A DNA stretch of 64,000 nt from Strongylocentrotus droebachiensis. Its lineage: Eukaryota; Echinodermata; Echinoidea; Camarodonta; Strongylocentrotidae. Below, one piece after another: positions 32,591 to 40,848 of the stretch. Both the position numbers and the translations under genes were made by a program. The stretch lies in the NCBI GenBank assembly GCA_035222895.1, contig JAVYIG010000090.1, positions 496,001 to 560,000 on the forward strand. The letters are read 5' to 3'. The notes beneath the pieces were generated by a model. The model did not search any database, was not told where the DNA came from, and was given only the letters and a program-made list of their open reading frames with translations. The first letter of the stretch is position 1; each line of letters opens with the position of its first letter.

Positions 32591-35214
32591 AAATTCTCTC
32601 TCAAATAGTAAAAAAACCTTTTGAATTCTGAGTCTCAGGTACATGTACATGTAAATGGATTACAAGAAAATCAAACAGTCTCAAACTTTTAAATGATTGA
32701 TTTCGAAGTAAACTCTATTCATGACAGAAGTTATAAAGGGCCGGGTCATAGATTTACATGTTCAAACATTTTTAGTAGAACGAACCAAAGTTCATGACTA
32801 AAACTAATGTCAAAATCATAGGCATACAATTTTCTGCGTTGTCTTTCAATGAAGCATTTCTTTGACCTTTGACCTTTGACCTTTTGCTGACCTCATCCTC
32901 ACAGCGTCAACTGCTATGACGTCTTCACAGCCCAGGCTCCATTCGGAGGTTACAAAGCATCGGGCAGTGGCAGGGAACTGGGAGAGTACGGACTTGACAA
33001 CTACACAGAGGTCAAAACGGTAAGTGAAGTCTCAATGGAACATTATATGTCAAGAACAATAACCAAACTGCCATGTACATGTATTGTACATATACATGTA
33101 CATGCATATGTACATGCATGCTATCATGTGTCGATAAGTTTGGAGTGTATGTTTCTTTTGTTCCAGATTTCTTTATGCATGTGCAAATTTTGTACTTGAA
33201 TGAGTTGAGAAATATAATTTTAGAAAAAAAGTCTCCTTATTCTCTCATTCAGCCATACTAAACATGGATGGATGGATGTCTATGATCATAGGTAGTTCAG
33301 AGGGATAGTTCCATCACAGGAAGTTGATTCTGATTGGTCAGTGATTTCGAGGAGCTTGTAATAGTTCCCTCCCATAGAGATTCTATTTGGGGCTCCATGA
33401 GTGGTACTACTCTTTATGGCTGCGCACCTTTTTGCATTTGATCATAGGTAGATTGAGACATAGTCAAGTCAAAGGAAGTTGTTTCTGATTGACCAATTAG
33501 GCCTAAAAAAAAAAATTGATGACTTGGCGTAACGGGTCACTGAAAATTAGGGTAGGTAGGGCGATTTTGTTTTTGTTTTTGTTTTTGTTGTTGTTGTTGT
33601 TGTTGTTGTTGTTGCTTATATTTGCATACATGAAATTAGCCATTCATACACATACATACATACAGTGGCGTAGATAGGTCCTCAGACCTTGGGGATGATC
33701 TGATGAGAGGGGTAGACCACAATATGTTCAAATAACTCCACGCGCACACACACACATATATGGACACACACATATATGGACACACACACTGTGTGAGCAA
33801 AGTGAGCAAGAAATTGTTGAAATCTTGATCACCTTGGGACCTGGGGGATGCATACATACACCTGCCCCCCCCCCCCCCTGCATACATACATATACATGTA
33901 CATACACCCTCATGCACATAAAATGCAAACCTACGAACGCATTGTGATTGTCTCCGTCAATGTCGTCTCAATAACATTCCGTACATGTTTCTTCACTTTG
34001 ATCTCGTGATGGTCACTGCCAAAAAGCCGGGACAGAATCAAGATAGTGATTTTATACATGTTAATCTACATGCGCAGAAGATAATAACTCGCCTAAATCA
34101 TGTACAATCGATGTGCAGTTCTGGCCTATAATCAGAAATTGTTGTTCCGTGTACTGTATTTTATTTTGAAAAACATGTTGATATTACCAGATAGAGGTTA
34201 TATCTGGATTGGTTGTGATTTAAAATCTTGTTTCCCCCTATTTCCTAATAATATTCCAGAGTTACAACGCACAGGGCTTATATAGATCATGGCCTTCTAA
34301 TTGTTTTATAAGGTCATGGGTGTGTGCGAAAGTGTGCAAATCAGTAATAATACATTTCATATCACCAAAATCGTCTGCTTTTCAACTTTGCTGCTCCCCA
34401 TTGGTAATTCTTTTTATATAAGACACACTCTTACAGAGCATGCTATCCAAACAAAACCCAAGAGAGGGAAACTGCTCCTTTGTCAATGCAAAAATGTTAA
34501 ATCAGCTGAATGTTCTCATTAAGATCCATGCACATAATCAGAAGGCGGCGACTATCACTATGAACATAACTGACAAAGAAAGCGGACAAAATATACAGTT
34601 CCTCAGGTAGACAAAGGAACATCCCTTCACTGCTATTATGTAAAAATGTGTAGAACAGGTGTCACATGCATATTCACCTTTTTACATAATAGCAGTGAAG
34701 GGATGTTCCTTTGTCTACCCGAGGAACTGTATATTTTGTCCGCTTTCTTTGTTCGTTATGTTCATAGTGTATCATAGGATCAAAGAAAGAATCGCGTTGA
34801 ATGTCCATCCGTAATAGGTCCATGGTTCATGGAGCTTAAAATAATTTCTACCCATTTCCCTCTTTCCCTACATATATGCTATGCCTTAGATCTGTCATTT
34901 TCTTTCAGCTGCTTCTCTCAACCCATGTGTAGTAATGAGATAGCAGTTACAAAGAAATCACCTTTGAATGACTGCTGAAGTAATATGGAGATACATTTAT
35001 GCTTTTGATTTTTTTTCTTCACTGAATTGGAATTAAAGGATACTTGATTTTTTGACTGATTTAAGTAAAAGCTGCGTGAAAATTCTGTTTAATCCACAAT
35101 GTGCAATTATTCATGATTATATTTCATTAAACTCAAAATTCATATCTAATTTGAATTTCATCTCTCTCAATTATCTTGTAGGTAATCGTCAAGATTCCAC
35201 AGAAGAACACATAG
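15334..35214 (+). CDS. ALDH2: Mitochondrial aldehyde dehydrogenase, ALDH2-type (gene A, complete, 14 exons)
   Basis: Predicted to oxidise aldehydes such as acetaldehyde to carboxylic acids with NAD+ in the mitochondrial matrix, as a homotetramer like known ALDH2. Coding exons: 15334-15465, 16482-16586, 19427-19567, 20214-20293, 20620-20669, 23717-23778, 25356-25484, 26375-26488, 28155-28254, 29239-29423, 30322-30486, 31876-32033, 32905-33019, 35182-35214. All joins keep frame and have GT/AG borders; they give 522 residues, close to the ~517 of vertebrate ALDH2 precursors. Visible features are an Arg-rich presequence, PWNFP (Asn192), the cofactor loop FTGSTE, ELGGK with the general base Glu290, GQCCTAG with catalytic Cys324, and EEIFGPV. 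The protein ends VKIPQKNT, as ALDH2 proteins do. Oddities are one residue fewer than gene B early in exon 9, and Tyr where most relatives have Trp in the RAGTVWVN motif. The symbol is by family; orthology is not tested. Confidence 0.95.
16482..16586 (+). CDS. ALDH2: Gene A exon 2
   Basis: Encodes [20 protein letters not shown] and ends VAEADK, the usual N-terminal strand region of ALDH1/2 proteins. 105 bp, phase 0 on both sides. Confidence 0.95.
16975..18277 (+). mobile_element. 1.3-kb terminal-inverted-repeat element in gene A intron 2
   Basis: The left end TATGTGACCCGGCACCACAA and the right end TTGTGGTGCCGGGTCACATA are reverse complements, and the match continues inward over about 37 bp to GTCGC/GCGAC with one mismatch. 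A TA at each edge fits a TA target duplication, which would suggest a Tc1/mariner-type or related superfamily. A GC-rich region (17180-17745) contains an ATTGGTCC box, CGCCATTTTG and an open frame. No DDE transposase is recognised. Confidence 0.8.
17476..17745 (+). CDS. Open frame inside the TIR element, function unknown
   Basis: 89 codons, or 76 from the better-placed second ATG at 17515. I recognise no family. The sequence is soluble-looking, with [19 protein letters not shown] and [17 protein letters not shown] as the most protein-like parts, and is far more GC-rich than its surroundings. It could be a first exon of the parent transposon or a captured host exon. It has no link to ALDH and lies in an intron on the same strand. 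Confidence 0.3.
   Translation: MRVTSCEKVYNVVTMPGFVREQSRGMVPGCTNADARVARAVNEAMMRGLAAGDQANLTALLTEHFGQDSDERIPDNVVTNNCPDVYKTR
19427..19567 (+). CDS. ALDH2: Gene A exon 3
   Basis: Encodes [20 protein letters not shown] through IERDQIYLA. 141 bp, phase 0, donor GTGAGT. Confidence 0.95.
19655..19815. repeat. Dispersed repeat, copy 1
   Basis: Shares CCCATGATCCTCTTTTTCTT, CCACCTGTCAGTGA and TGGCCAAACTAGT with 25098-25275, about 160-175 bp. A fragment sits near 26528-26570. Class not determined. Confidence 0.65.
20214..20293 (+). CDS. ALDH2: Gene A exon 4
   Basis: Encodes [11 protein letters not shown] onward. 80 bp; the Arg codon is split over the intron (phase 2). Confidence 0.95.
20620..20669 (+). 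CDS. ALDH2: Gene A exon 5
   Basis: A 50-bp exon encoding [16 protein letters not shown]. Ends in phase 1 before GTAAGT. Confidence 0.95.
21319..21440. repeat. GA/G purine microsatellite in gene A intron 5
   Basis: Runs of GAGAGA, ACAGACAGAG and long G tracts. Open frames on both strands here are low-complexity artefacts. Confidence 0.9.
21999..22411. mobile_element. Composite repeat with TACCGT...ATAAACCGC inverted ends
   Basis: The left end GTACCGTATATAACGGTGTA with ATAAACCGCAC, an internal inverted copy at 22056-22083, and a right end at 22357-22411 reading GTTATTTACGGTAC. It encloses a reverse-transcriptase fragment, so it is probably a DNA element that overlaps or captured LINE sequence. 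Confidence 0.5.
22190..22330 (+). pseudogene. Non-LTR reverse transcriptase fragment
   Basis: Translation with one or two frame changes gives [16 protein letters not shown], then [11 protein letters not shown], the conserved segment of LINE reverse transcriptases. About 45 residues survive. It lies in gene A intron 5 in sense orientation. Confidence 0.75.
22418..22924. mobile_element. TIR element with TTAA target duplication, 507 bp
   Basis: The ends are AGGTAATACAAAGTTTTGG and its exact complement, flanked by TTAA at 22414-22417 and 22925-22928. TTAA duplication is typical of piggyBac and Kolobok elements. No transposase. Confidence 0.85.
23717..23778 (+). CDS. ALDH2: Gene A exon 6
   Basis: 62 bp encoding [20 protein letters not shown] and the Pro before the WNF motif. 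Confidence 0.95.
25098..25275. repeat. Dispersed repeat, copy 2
   Basis: The same blocks as at 19655-19815 in the same orientation, with an added 5' part containing GGACTGCACTACTTGTAGC. Confidence 0.65.
25356..25484 (+). CDS. ALDH2: Gene A exon 7: WNF motif and cofactor-binding lysine
   Basis: Starts WNFPLLM; Asn192 is the oxyanion-hole Asn. [11 protein letters not shown] follows, carrying the Lys and Glu that bind the NAD adenosine ribose in this family. Confidence 0.95.
26061..26188. repeat. Fragment of a TIR element starting GGGGAAGTCCACCCTGATA
   Basis: It shares its end with the complete-looking element at 38329-39084 (GGGGAACTCCACCCTGATA). Only the left part is present; the hairpin MITE at 26194 follows directly. 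Confidence 0.6.
26194..26343. mobile_element. Hairpin MITE with GGACCCGTTTCACAAA ends, copy 1
   Basis: GGGACCCGTTTCACAAAG at the left and TTTTGTGAAACGGGTCC at the right, with internal pairing of CAGTGACAAAT against ATTTGTCACTG. It lies just upstream of gene A exon 8 (acceptor at 26374). A second copy is in gene B at 62061-62212. Confidence 0.85.
26375..26488 (+). CDS. ALDH2: Gene A exon 8: Rossmann segment
   Basis: 38 codons from AGFPEGVVN to VAFTGSTE, the nucleotide-binding turn of ALDH1/2. Confidence 0.95.
26560..27230 (-). pseudogene. LINE ORF2 relic, endonuclease domain (CR1/L2-like)
   Basis: On the minus strand [16 protein letters not shown] leads into [12 protein letters not shown] and [11 protein letters not shown], then [18 protein letters not shown] and [10 protein letters not shown]. 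These are the conserved blocks of the APE-type endonuclease of CR1/L2/Jockey-type LINEs. Stops and frame changes break it, and the reverse transcriptase part is absent. Antisense to gene A in intron 8. Confidence 0.85.
27586..27870 (-). pseudogene. Probable LINE ORF1 fragment
   Basis: A 94-codon minus-strand frame. [20 protein letters not shown] followed by [17 protein letters not shown] resembles the ORF1 C-terminal part of CR1/L2-like LINEs in invertebrates. Its position 5' of the endonuclease relic on the same strand fits a single element spanning about 27900 to 26560. Confidence 0.55.
28155..28254 (+). CDS. ALDH2: Gene A exon 9: general base
   Basis: Carries [12 protein letters not shown] with Glu290. 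It is 100 bp against 103 bp in gene B; one residue is missing in the helix [12 protein letters not shown], away from the active site. Confidence 0.95.
28500..28625 (-). mobile_element. Diverged tRNA-like SINE fragment
   Basis: The minus strand shows GGTAGAGTGG, a diverged B box region, and GGCAAAGCTTTAATCCAC, corresponding to the GGTAAGGCATTAATCC tail of the SINE at 29541-29738. Confidence 0.5.
28980..29042. repeat. Short TTAGGG-like tract in gene A intron 9
   Basis: About four GGGTTAG units in degenerate context. The preceding sequence (GCTCTGGTGGCTATTGCTCT) recurs near 62245, also followed by a TTAGG-like stretch, so this is part of a dispersed repeat. Confidence 0.7.
29239..29423 (+). CDS. 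ALDH2: Gene A exon 10: catalytic cysteine
   Basis: Carries [15 protein letters not shown]; the second Cys (Cys324) lies 34 residues after the general base, as in ALDH2. The third position of the usual CCC triplet is Thr. Confidence 0.95.
29433..29540. repeat. 108-bp direct repeat, copy 1
   Basis: It starts ten bases into gene A intron 10, with six mismatches and no gaps against 29739-29846. It is possibly an unusually long target-site duplication of the SINE. Confidence 0.9.
29541..29738 (-). mobile_element. tRNA-derived SINE (Thr-type head) between 108-bp direct repeats
   Basis: On the minus strand the tRNA-like head reads TAGCTCAGTCGGTAGAGC (A box) with CTTGTAATCC in the anticodon position (TGT, threonine) and GGTGACCCGGGTT (B box). 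A body with GGTAAGGCATTAATCC follows. The direct repeats 29433-29540 and 29739-29846 abut both ends, and the second copy begins exactly at the tRNA head. Confidence 0.85.
29739..29846. repeat. 108-bp direct repeat, copy 2
   Basis: Partner of 29433-29540; begins TATCTGCTCTCTTCCAAG at the SINE boundary. Confidence 0.9.
30322..30486 (+). CDS. ALDH2: Gene A exon 11
   Basis: 55 codons from [17 protein letters not shown] to NMKIAKEE; the final Glu begins the EIFGP cofactor motif. Confidence 0.95.
31540..31824. mobile_element. MITE with GTGTTTCACAAAGA ends
   Basis: Left GGGAGTGTTTCACAAAGACT and right AATCTTTGTGAAACACCCCC, with pairing continuing inward (GATTGACTTTAAGT against ACTTAAAGTCAATC). About 285 bp, about 50 bp upstream of gene A exon 12. 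No coding sequence. Confidence 0.85.
31876..32033 (+). CDS. ALDH2: Gene A exon 12
   Basis: Starts [11 protein letters not shown] and ends RAGTV plus TA. Splicing to the next exon makes a Tyr codon (TA+C) where ALDH1/2 usually have Trp. Confidence 0.95.
32546..32586. repeat. C-run then A-run homopolymers
   Basis: About 15 C then about 26 A in gene A intron 12; prone to assembly error. Confidence 0.9.
32905..33019 (+). CDS. ALDH2: Gene A exon 13
   Basis: Encodes [20 protein letters not shown] and ends NYTEVKT, the oligomerisation end of the protein. Confidence 0.95.
33566..33615. repeat. TTTTTG and TTG microsatellite
   Basis: Three TTTTTG units followed by about ten TTG units in intron 13 of gene A. 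Confidence 0.9.
33663..33879. mobile_element. Short hAT-like element, possible 8-bp TSD
   Basis: Starts CAGTGGCGTAGATAGG and ends in a C run plus CTG. Flanked by CATACATA on both sides (33655-33662 and 33880-33887), but the left flank is a CATA microsatellite, so this duplication is weak evidence. Confidence 0.6.
34554..34772. mobile_element. Long hairpin element, 93-bp arms, gene A intron 13
   Basis: Arms 34554-34646 and 34679-34772 are near-perfect reverse complements; blocks include ACAAAGGAACATCCCTTCAC and AGCGGACAAAATATACAGTT. The loop is about 32 bp. Transcribed in the gene A pre-mRNA it would form a long RNA stem. Confidence 0.9.
35182..35214 (+). CDS. ALDH2: Gene A exon 14 with stop codon
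   Basis: Ten codons, [10 protein letters not shown], then TAG. The C terminus matches the VKVPQKNS type of ALDH2. Confidence 0.93.
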   Translation, partial: VIVKIPQKNT

Positions 35215-36690
35215 GCTCTCCTACCGATATCCATCTTATTTTCTGAAAAATATCTTATCCCCAGATTATTTTCAGTTCCCCCCCCCCAGTTACATGTATA
35301 ATATCTGTTTCCTAGGTTTAAAATAACTATTTTATACAGGGGATGTTCACTATTTGCAAGAGGTTCTTTGGTTTTTCCAAATCCATTAGTGGCCTGTAGG
35401 TCTTCTTTGGATTATTTTTATATTCTGTGCTATCTAGAAACATCAGTATTAAGCGCCTAATAAATGTTATGTATTATTATTATTATTATCTTTATATTTT
35501 CCACTCTCAGGGATTTTGAGGCTTGTATTTAAGTAAAGATATGTATATTGTATGTCTTACATCTTGAATTCTGTAACTTCTTTTTTTCTTCTTATGTCCT
35601 TTGATTTTGTAACCATAATGATTCACCAATTAATCAATACCATTTTCATAATGTAATTAATTTTAATGCATAAACCTTTGTTAAGTGCCTCATTTCAAAT
35701 TACTTCATTCACCTGTAACGAATAATTGTATATCAATAGTCAGAATACGAATTGCATATATTACGTGTTGCTAGGTAGGGCAAGCCATAATGTTTGTCCT
35801 ACCTAGCAACAAGTAATTTATGCAGTTTGCATTCTGACTAATGAGATACAATTATTTGTAACATGTGAATGAAATATTTTTGTAATGAGGCACCTAATAA
35901 AGACTTATGAATTAAATTTGATAACATTATGAAAAAAGCTGATTATTTGAACTTTCCATGCAATGTGCAGATTTTAGAAACTGATTTCAGGATCTGTCAT
36001 TGGCTGCAAAGGATTATGCCAACGGAAATCCTGTAGTAGCTTAAAAAGTGTAACCACAAAATTTGGAGAATTCTGTTTGCGACGTTGTTATAGTGTTCTA
36101 ACATTTCATCTTATTGTAAACAGAGTGTCTTAAAAAGACTTTGTTTATATGACAGTGTGTCTTTAATTGGGAGTTGTATTTTTCCTCTTTTGTACAAATC
36201 AAAGTTGATAATATTAAAACATGTACGCAGAATCTTAAAGATTTTTGTACAATAGATTAAAATCATGTTTTAAAATTGAGTTTGCGCTTCGATACTCAAG
36301 GATTAAGATAAATCTCAAACAATTACTCTTGCTTTGTATAATTGTTATTTGAACCCAACAGGACTTGTTCATGTCTTGAATTTAAACATTGGAATAATAA
36401 CATATTGCACCTTGTTTGTGAATATTGACCATTAGAATATTATATGCGACCCATGTTATATGACAAGAAAGGCAAACATTTCTGAAATGTTCTGTCTGTG
36501 CATTAATATTATTTTCTATGATGTAAGTTAACTTTCAACATATAGGTATCAGATTTTATCTAGAATTTGGCGCACAGTCTTATGAAATCATTGAAATGCT
36601 GGATAAAATTGTGGAATTGTTATCATATTATGGTTCAAGTGCATAGTATAGGAGTCTTTAGAGTGTGAATAAATGTTACCATTCTTTATT
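35215..36690 (+). other. ALDH2: Probable gene A 3' UTR with candidate polyadenylation signals
   Basis: AATAAA occurs at 35459-35464, 35896-35901 and 36668-36673. Which one is used cannot be told from sequence. The second lies inside a hairpin MITE, so use of the third would put that hairpin in the mature UTR. Confidence 0.5.
35641..35938. mobile_element. Hairpin MITE (GTTGCTAGGTAGG centre), copy 1
   Basis: Almost the whole 298 bp is one imperfect palindrome centred near 35794. The centre is GTTGCTAGGTAGGGCAAG against CTACCTAGCAAC. Further copies are at 44282-44545 and from 63957 to the window end. It lies about 430 bp downstream of the gene A stop codon. Confidence 0.88.
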
Positions 36691-36699
36691 TATTGCAAA

Positions 36700-37740
36700 G
36701 AAAATGCTGCTTGGTAGCATAATATGTAAGGAAATTTAATTCACTCTTGCTCCATTTGTTGACTGAACATGTGCTGATTATGTAACAGGGTAGTTTTTTT
36801 ATAGTTTTTTTAAAACAAGTATTTCTAAATATATATATTTACATTCTATTGATGGTTCAAAACCTTTTATTAATGCATAGTGTCTGTTTGAACATGTCAT
36901 ACTTACCCCCCCCCCCCTTGATTTCAATTGAAATAGGCAGAGCTATATATTTATGTGTTTTCTACAGGGCTTATTTGCAAAACAAAATTACACAGAAAGA
37001 ATTCTAATCTAAAATCATGCCTCGGATGAATGCAAGATTTCTTACAATCTTTGTTTGTTGCTAAAACTATATTCATCATGTGGTGTATGATAACATCATA
37101 ATATCAGGGTAAAATGCATGACAAATGTACATTGAGGTGTAAGAGGAAAAATTAAACTGACTCTAATGTTAGTATTTTATGTTTTGCATTCTAATTTTAC
37201 ATCAACTTACGTTAAATGTATTTTCTTTTTGTCAGTGAGTCATCGAGTATTGTTTTCATGTTGTTTAAAATGAAAGATTGAACAAATCAAGCAAGAGGGG
37301 GGATTAAGAGGACACAGGGAGACACAAAATTAGGACAGAGAGAGAGGGTGATAGACAAAAAAAGACAGAGAGATATGAAAAAAGAGGAGAGAGAGAATGA
37401 GGTGGGGACGGGAGACTAAAATAAAATCTAACTCTGAAGATGGATGGATAGTCTTAGGCTAGCAGACTTGATGATAGTACTGCATCTTTTAGCTTCGGTC
37501 ATGTAGCTACAGGGGGGGGGGGAACAGAAGCACAATTAAACATAGCCCCCTTCCCGGCCAGAATGAAAGAGAGAGACAGAGAGGGAGGGGGTGCATCTTT
37601 TAATGTAATCCAAGGAGTAAAACTATACTTGCCCCCCCCCCTGCCCCCACACACACACAATGATGCCAATGCCCCCTAATTTGGCTTGACCCATATTACA
37701 CCACTTGTAGAGCATTCAAATATTGTCTTGTACAGTGACT
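36700..37740. other. Intergenic, GA-rich tracts only
   Basis: Purine-rich blocks at 37290-37420 and 37563-37590 and short C runs; no gene or transposon end recognised. Confidence 0.4.
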
Positions 37741-37770
37741 TCTAAAAATAACTTGTATGGTTATGCTGAT

Positions 37771-37838
37771 CTCTACAAATATTGTACAATGACCTGGATC
37801 TGACGTCAGATCCAGGTCATTGTACAATATTTGTAGAG
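37771..37838. repeat. Perfect 68-bp palindrome centred on TGACGTCA
   Basis: Two 34-bp arms with no spacer; the right arm is the exact complement of CTCTACAAATATTGTACAAT and the following 14 bases. Imperfect pairing extends about 15-20 bp further out. The centre TGACGTCA is a full CRE-type site, as any such palindrome could be by chance. Confidence 0.95.
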
Positions 37839-38328
37839 ACCTGCCTTAACCATAGGTATAATCCATATTATGTTTCTTATATAGAGAGATCGAGACAATG
37901 GCTGTATAATTCTTTTTTTTTTTTTTTGTTGCTTATATATAGAGAGAGAGAAATTGGCTGTGTAGCACTTTTTTGAAATATTTGTCGACCGGATTGGAAG
38001 AAGAAAAAACAACGGTATGTACAAACATACCGCATTACGGGAATAAATAGCAAAAATGCATTTAAAAAATCTGTATTTTTGACCTACTGAGCCCCACAAA
38101 ATCTCTTTTTTTTTAATAGCTGAAATAATAGTTCCCACATTTCAAAATATGTTCTTGAATCACTGCAAACTCCAAGTGAAGCCAAAACTATAATGCATGT
38201 GTTTAGAAACACGTTTTAAAATCAATTGTAAACCCAAAGCCGCATTTCATCACGTATTTCGTCGGTAAATGCATACATACGTACATTATTCGTGTTTGCC
38301 ACCGTTTGCCATTGTACGGACATTTTAA

Positions 38329-39084
38329 AGGGGAACTCCACCCTGATACAAAAATGAGAGGAACAGGTCAGTAAAAGTTTGAGCAAAAAAAAAAAAAAAA
38401 GGCAACTATGTGACGTTTTTTGCGAGGTCCTCTAGATCTTGCATTTGGCCTGTACTGAGAAACTTCTACCCCCTTAAAGATAAACTTCAGTTCTGGTAAT
38501 GATAGAAAATAAATTCTCACAGCCGAATCCATCAACACTTCTAAATGTCCAAAATTACAAACTATGACATGTGCCAAACGATTTTGGTAGAATGTGTAGG
38601 GGCTGAGTAATGAGCATAGATACGGAAATCAAGGTAAGGAGACCCGAAACCACGTGCTTAACAAAGGCCACTATTCATGTGCAAATAAGAGGTTGTTTTT
38701 ATTTTACTGGTTAAAGCAATCAATGTAGGCCTACTGCAGGATTGACAATCCAGAATGAGTTATACCCATGTTCTCTCGACATACGATACCCATACTAGAG
38801 CTCAAGATTAGCTTTAAGAAATTTTCAATCAGACATTCACCCGAAATTTAATTTTGGCCAATTCGTTCGTATACAACACTTATATGAAACAAATCTATTC
38901 CGTCATCAATATAACTAAGAAAATGAAATATTATGACATTTTCTGTACATAGCAAAGTGGACAGGAGCTCACAAGATCAGACTGCTGCCAATTTGTGTTT
39001 CACTGATGACAACTTCAAACATTCAAACTTTCACTTATTTGTTTCTCTCATTTTCTGCTTTTAATAAACCAACTGAATATCAGG
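38329..39084. mobile_element. TIR element, GGGGAACTCCACCCTGATA ends
   Basis: The left end and the right end (TATCAGGGTGGATCTCC) are inverted with few mismatches, about 755 bp apart. Flanks show no clear duplication. A fragment of the same family is at 26061. Confidence 0.65.
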
Positions 39085-39615
39085 GTGGATCTCCATTGAC
39101 CTTTGGACCGTGATTATGATTGTTTAGCTCGTGTTGATTTATTGTTCGCCATATGTTTGAGAGAAAAATATGCTTTCGACATTATAGAGTAGGCCTACGG
39201 CTACGTATGAACATCAATAATAATTATATAATTATAAGGGTATACGATTTGATTGCTCAGTCATCACCACACTATAGCATGTTTGAAGAAGGGTAGGGGG
39301 GGGAGGGGTGCATTTACGACCAAGAAAGTAGGCATAAGTTTATAAAATGATGATGATAATAATACTACTAATGATGACAATAATAATAGCAACAACAATA
39401 GTGATAATATTACTAATAACAAATGTAAATTAAAATAAAAATATTATTAAAATATTCTAATATTCTAATTGATATAATATTATTATGATGATAATGATGA
39501 AGAAGGAAAAACACAATGCTCGATATCGACTGCTTGGCAGGATGTACGAAATTGCACTCACAAACCAGGCGAGGACAATCCAGGGTAATGTTATTATTTT
39601 GTGAATGGGGGTGGG

Positions 39616-40456
39616 CAGTGGCGTAGACAGGTTCGTACACCTGGGGGGGGGGATGACTCAGGGGCGGATCTAGCTTTTTGCTAAGGGGGGGGGGTTGACC
39701 AAAATAATGACGATGCGGAGCATCGTCCACGAGCCGCGAAGCGGCGAACCGATTTTTTTTGGGGTGTTTATTTGAACCCCGTAAGTGATGTTTTCCTGGC
39801 ATCTATTAACACAATGGAGACCATAAAAAGCAGTGCATGCTAACGTCTTTTTAAATCAAGTAACAGTTAAATACACAGTTATTATCCAGAGTTATCATGT
39901 GTTTGGTTAAGTTACCAGATGAGTTGAATATCTTCTCACAATATTTGCACTTGAAAGGGTTTCTTTCCAGCGTGCGTTTTTTTTTCTTTCTTTTTTTCTT
40001 TTTTTTTTCTTCTTTTTTTCCCCCCTTTTTGTTTTTTTGTTTTTGGGCCGCCCAAGGGGGGGGGGGGTTAACCCCCTAAACCCCCCCCCCCCGTAGATCC
40101 GCGCCTGTTTAATCTTGTGGTTATCTTGTGGTTTCCAAACCACAAGATAACCACAAAATACTTGTAAGATTTTCTTTTTTTTACCGTCTGAATTGGCTTT
40201 CACCGTGTGAATGCGGCTAATAACAATAAACACAATTACAATAATGATGAGGATTATTATTATCATCATCATAATTATTATTATTATTAATATTATAATT
40301 GTTATCATTATTATTATCATCATTATGACTTATTAAGTAAGCAAATATCATTCCCAAAAACCTGGGGGGGATGATTGTACATGCCATCCCCCCCCCCCCA
40401 CCTTGTGAGGTGGGGGGGATGCATCCCCCTCATCCCCCCCGTTGTCTACGCCCCTG
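39616..40456 (-). mobile_element. hAT-like non-autonomous element with 8-bp TSD, copy 2
   Basis: The same element as 10536-11378 in the opposite orientation, 841 against 843 bp. The ends are CAGTGGCGTAGAC and GTCTACGCCCCTG, with perfect GGGGTGGG duplications at 39608-39615 and 40457-40464. It contains the same palindrome, trinucleotide block and zinc-finger fragment (minus strand, about 39880-39990). Near identity over most of its length suggests recent spread. Confidence 0.9.
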
Positions 40457-40639
40457 GGGGTGGGGCGGGAGCGGTACGTGACACACCGGGTGTCATCGAC
40501 GTCCTTAGAGAGATGTGTAGATACAGGGTAAAGTTCAATGTAAGCGGGGTACATGTATATGAGCTGTATATGCGGGCAACGCATTTCCCTGATCAATGAG
40601 TTTACCTCACCACTTTATCTAGGCGTGATATGACAGCGA

Positions 40640-40668
40640 GCACTCCCTATTGGAAAATCCTGGATCCG
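40640..40668. repeat. Right end of a hAT-like element just upstream of gene B
   Basis: AAATCCTGGATCCGCCACTG is the same terminus as at about 15039. It ends about 180 bp before the gene B start codon. Confidence 0.55.
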
Positions 40669-40698
40669 CCACTGACCGTCACCCTTTGGACTTAACGA

Positions 40699-40724
40699 TA
40701 TATATACAAATATATATATATATA
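40699..40724 (+). promoter_or_regulatory. Possible TATA-like tract upstream of gene B
   Basis: A TATATA-rich stretch about 125-150 bp before the gene B ATG. It may equally be a simple microsatellite; no transcription start is visible from sequence. Confidence 0.25.
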
Positions 40725-40848
40725 CGATATTGGCACGGCTGGTACTCTGCCCTGGGACTGTCGCTAACCGTTCACCCAACCCATGCACCGTCGCCATTTC
40801 CCTTCTCCAATATCGCGTGGATTATCAACGTCACATCACTAACCCACC

